This document shows positions 5,967 to 6,280 of a stretch of 6,280 nt of DNA, one piece after another. The notes beneath the pieces are model-generated. The model searched no databases. It saw only the letters and a program-made list of their open reading frames with translations, and was not told where the DNA came from. The stretch's first letter is position 1; each line of letters opens with the position of its first letter. Made by a program: the position numbers and the translations under genes. Source of the DNA: Avidesulfovibrio sp964369685 (GTDB taxonomy: Bacteria; Desulfobacterota; Desulfovibrionia; Desulfovibrionales; Desulfovibrionaceae); contig CAYJFB010000041.1 in NCBI GenBank assembly GCA_964369685.1, positions 1-6,280 on the forward strand, given 5' to 3'.

Positions 5967-6277
5967 TTTATATCCTTCTTCTTTTTTATATGCTCAATAA
6001 CATCTATAAAACAAACTGCATCAACAGATTTTGTTGTCAATGTTTGTAAGCCTGTTAAAGCGTCTGTATGTAAAAAAAGAAAACATCTGTCCTTTGGATG
6101 ACAATGCGTTAGAATATCAATATATTCTTTCCATGGTTCAATACAAACATGAACTTTAGATTTTATATCAAGATATGGCCTAATACCACAACCGACATCT
6201 ATTAATATCTCATGTTCAATAAAGTTTTTTTTGATTTCATGAAGAATATCGTTTTTGTCATAGTAATATGTACTCAT
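5963..6277 (-). CDS. Class I SAM methyltransferase, N-terminal part (frame broken at 3' end)
   Basis: 104 codons carrying the front half of a Rossmann-fold methyltransferase: motif I ILIDVGCGIRPY (24-35), an acidic residue at the end of strand 2 in VHVCIEPW (E47), D72 in the motif III region, and motif IV VDAVCFIDVIEHI (85-97). The zero frame then ends with KKKKDIN and TGA (5963-5965). The -1 frame continues without a gap as KKEEGYKLIEEAERV into the 4530-5966 frame, which supplies the missing half of the fold. As it stands the piece lacks strands 5-7 and would not be expected to be active alone. ATG 6277 is a plausible start because motif I usually lies 20-40 residues in, but only three bases precede it, so the gene may begin outside the window. 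The methylated substrate is unknown. Confidence 0.8.
   Translation of the reverse strand: MSTYYYDKNDILHEIKKNFIEHEILIDVGCGIRPYLDIKSKVHVCIEPWKEYIDILTHCHPKDRCFLFLHTDALTGLQTLTTKSVDAVCFIDVIEHIKKKKDIN
5974..5981 (-). promoter_or_regulatory. Shine-Dalgarno-like GAAGAAGG before TTG 5966
   Basis: Purine-rich GAAGAAGG on the minus strand lies 7 nt before TTG 5966-5964, which overlaps the upstream TGA as TTGA. It could drive a coupled restart of the downstream frame. The same bases encode part of the methyltransferase (EEG), so the match may be incidental. Confidence 0.4.
5981..5987 (-). other. A_AAA_AAG heptamer at the methyltransferase frame change
   Basis: The minus-strand codons are CAT ATA AAA AAG AAG AAG, so the heptamer A_AAA_AAG is in the zero-frame phase required for tandem -1 slippage, the phase used by E. 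coli dnaX. Slippage gives AAA AAA GAA GAA GGA and joins the two methyltransferase halves in frame. I see no strong stem-loop just downstream and no good Shine-Dalgarno 10-14 nt upstream, both of which usually stimulate such sites. A lost A from an original run of seven is the simple alternative. Confidence 0.5.
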
Positions 6278-6280
6278 TTC

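Overview
The window looks like a bacterial chromosome segment from a Gram-negative (LPS-making) organism: it holds four outer-membrane/lipid A genes, a tRNA, and classical sigma-70-like promoter and Shine-Dalgarno signals. The gene set skp-lpxD-fabZ-lpxA is widespread in Proteobacteria and relatives. The moderate-to-low GC and the style of the proteins would fit a host-associated deltaproteobacterial (Desulfovibrio-like) lineage, but that placement is a guess; nothing here fixes the taxon.

Layout. (1) Positions 1-177 hold no gene; an intrinsic terminator reading leftward (145-177) closes the transcription unit to its right. (2) 186-261, minus strand: tRNA-Thr(GGT) with encoded CCA. (3) 351-3284, minus strand: a tight operon in the order skp (ompH) - lpxD - fabZ - lpxA. 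Spacings are 12 bp, 40 bp and a 4-bp GTGA overlap. A good promoter (TTGACG-17-TATCAA) lies about 100 bp upstream of skp. (4) 3285-3649: a 365-bp divergent intergenic region with one promoter for each direction and a two-part inverted repeat between them. (5) 3650-4351, plus strand: a seven-TM Bax inhibitor-1/YccA family protein, followed by a strong GAAA-tetraloop hairpin terminator. (6) 4530-6280, minus strand: an AT-rich block with a split, multidomain surface-polysaccharide gene. A class I SAM methyltransferase N-terminal half (5963-6277) is joined, in the -1 frame, to a reading frame carrying the methyltransferase C-terminal part, a GT2 glycosyltransferase and a short GT32/capsular-synthesis-like segment cut off at its sugar-binding motif.

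How the genes work together. FabZ feeds fatty acid elongation by dehydrating 3-hydroxyacyl-ACP; LpxA and LpxD draw on the same 3-hydroxyacyl-ACP pool for the first and third acylation steps of lipid A. Skp chaperones outer-membrane proteins through the periplasm, so the operon couples OMP and LPS supply. The methyltransferase/glycosyltransferase block probably modifies a surface glycan. It differs in base composition from the lipid A operon and carries two lesions or special features, so it is either a decaying acquired locus or one using frameshifting.

Most notable observation: the methyltransferase frame change occurs exactly at an A_AAA_AAG heptamer in the correct phase for -1 ribosomal frameshifting, while a GAAGAAGG-7nt-TTG start with a TTGA stop/start overlap offers a second way to express the downstream part. 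A one-base deletion (natural or sequencing error) in the A-run explains it equally well on present evidence.
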